From assembly GCA_030220185.1 (NCBI GenBank), contig JASPKZ010004203.1:430001-494000 (forward strand): DNA of 64,000 bases, read 5' to 3'. The notes under the pieces were generated by a model that did no database searches, was not told the DNA's origin, and saw only the letters and a program-made list of their open reading frames with translations. This document shows positions 63,830-64,000 of the stretch, piece by piece; within the stretch, counting starts at the first letter, position 1, and every line of letters starts with the position of its first letter. A program made the translations under genes and the position numbers. This DNA comes from Diploptera punctata (lineage: Eukaryota; Arthropoda; Insecta; Blattodea; Blaberidae).

Positions 63830-64000
63830 ATAAATCAACGTCCCATTCATTAATATCTTCCTCTACCAACTGAATCCAGTTCCTTAAAATATTATCTACC
63901 CACCTAAGCCTAGGTCTTTCTATTTGATTTTTTTCCCAAGAGTTTCGTAGTAAAAGTGTTGAAAATATTCCTACTGTTATTAATTCGAGCTACATAACGT
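63830..64000 (-). mobile_element. LINE C-terminal fragment at the window edge
   Basis: Complement words such as CACCTAAGCCTAGGTCTTTC and CAACTGAATCCAGTTCCTTA are typical of the reverse strand of a GRPRLRW-type LINE C-terminus. It is similar in style to positions 1-60 of the window (ACCTGAATCCAGTTCATATC). Truncated by the window end. Confidence 0.4.

Overview
The window is nuclear DNA of a large, repeat-rich animal genome, most likely an arthropod. Several family-level signs (tRNA-derived SINEs, Jockey/CR1-like and RTE-like LINEs, mariner, hAT and Penelope-like elements, frequent AGGCCTA words) would fit a cockroach- or termite-like insect, but the species is inferred and cannot be proved from this sequence. 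I find no host protein-coding gene, rRNA gene or convincing functional tRNA gene. Almost every coding-like stretch is transposon-derived, and all but one are broken.

Layout. 1-12 kb: LINE 3' ends, SINEs, a foldback repeat, AT-rich unassigned DNA, and two decayed copies (2254-2900 and 10012-11242, both minus) of one protein family that I recognise only as widespread in arthropod genomes. 12-19.5 kb: two long minus-strand LINE copies, a foldback carrying hammerhead-ribozyme-like motifs, and SINEs nested in other repeats. 20.7-27 kb: a decayed hAT transposase, an RTE-like LINE split by a Jockey-like LINE, and a second hAT-like remnant with a BED zinc finger. 27-32.7 kb: SINEs, LINE tails, a possible solo LTR and repeat family E. 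32815-35955: a full-length RTE-like retrotransposon with an uninterrupted endonuclease-reverse transcriptase reading frame and perfect 12-bp target-site duplications. 36.77-42.33 kb: a tandem satellite of about 80-bp units. 43.4-49.9 kb: a five-deep nest, repeat E > SINE-B > Penelope-like palindrome > mariner > SINE-A. 50-55 kb: a tRNA-hairpin SINE (SINE-D), one copy of which has a transposon in its anticodon loop. 55-61.3 kb: a minus-strand LINE interrupted by a second LINE, an unknown insert and a SINE. 61.4-64 kb: LINE tails, two foldbacks and SINE-B.

Local names used below: SINE-A (tRNA-Asp-like head, ATGG tail), SINE-B, SINE-C, SINE-D (tRNA-like core between inverted repeats), SINE-E, SINE-F, SINE-G, repeat E, repeat F, and LINE-F1 (ORF 3' end with RWAGHV and GRPRMRW motifs). 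These are labels for this window, not database names.

The parts do not form a pathway. What they record is an order of insertion. The full-length RTE-like LINE and the SINE-A copies with perfect duplications are the youngest events. LINE-F1, SINE-B, repeat E and the Penelope palindrome are older.
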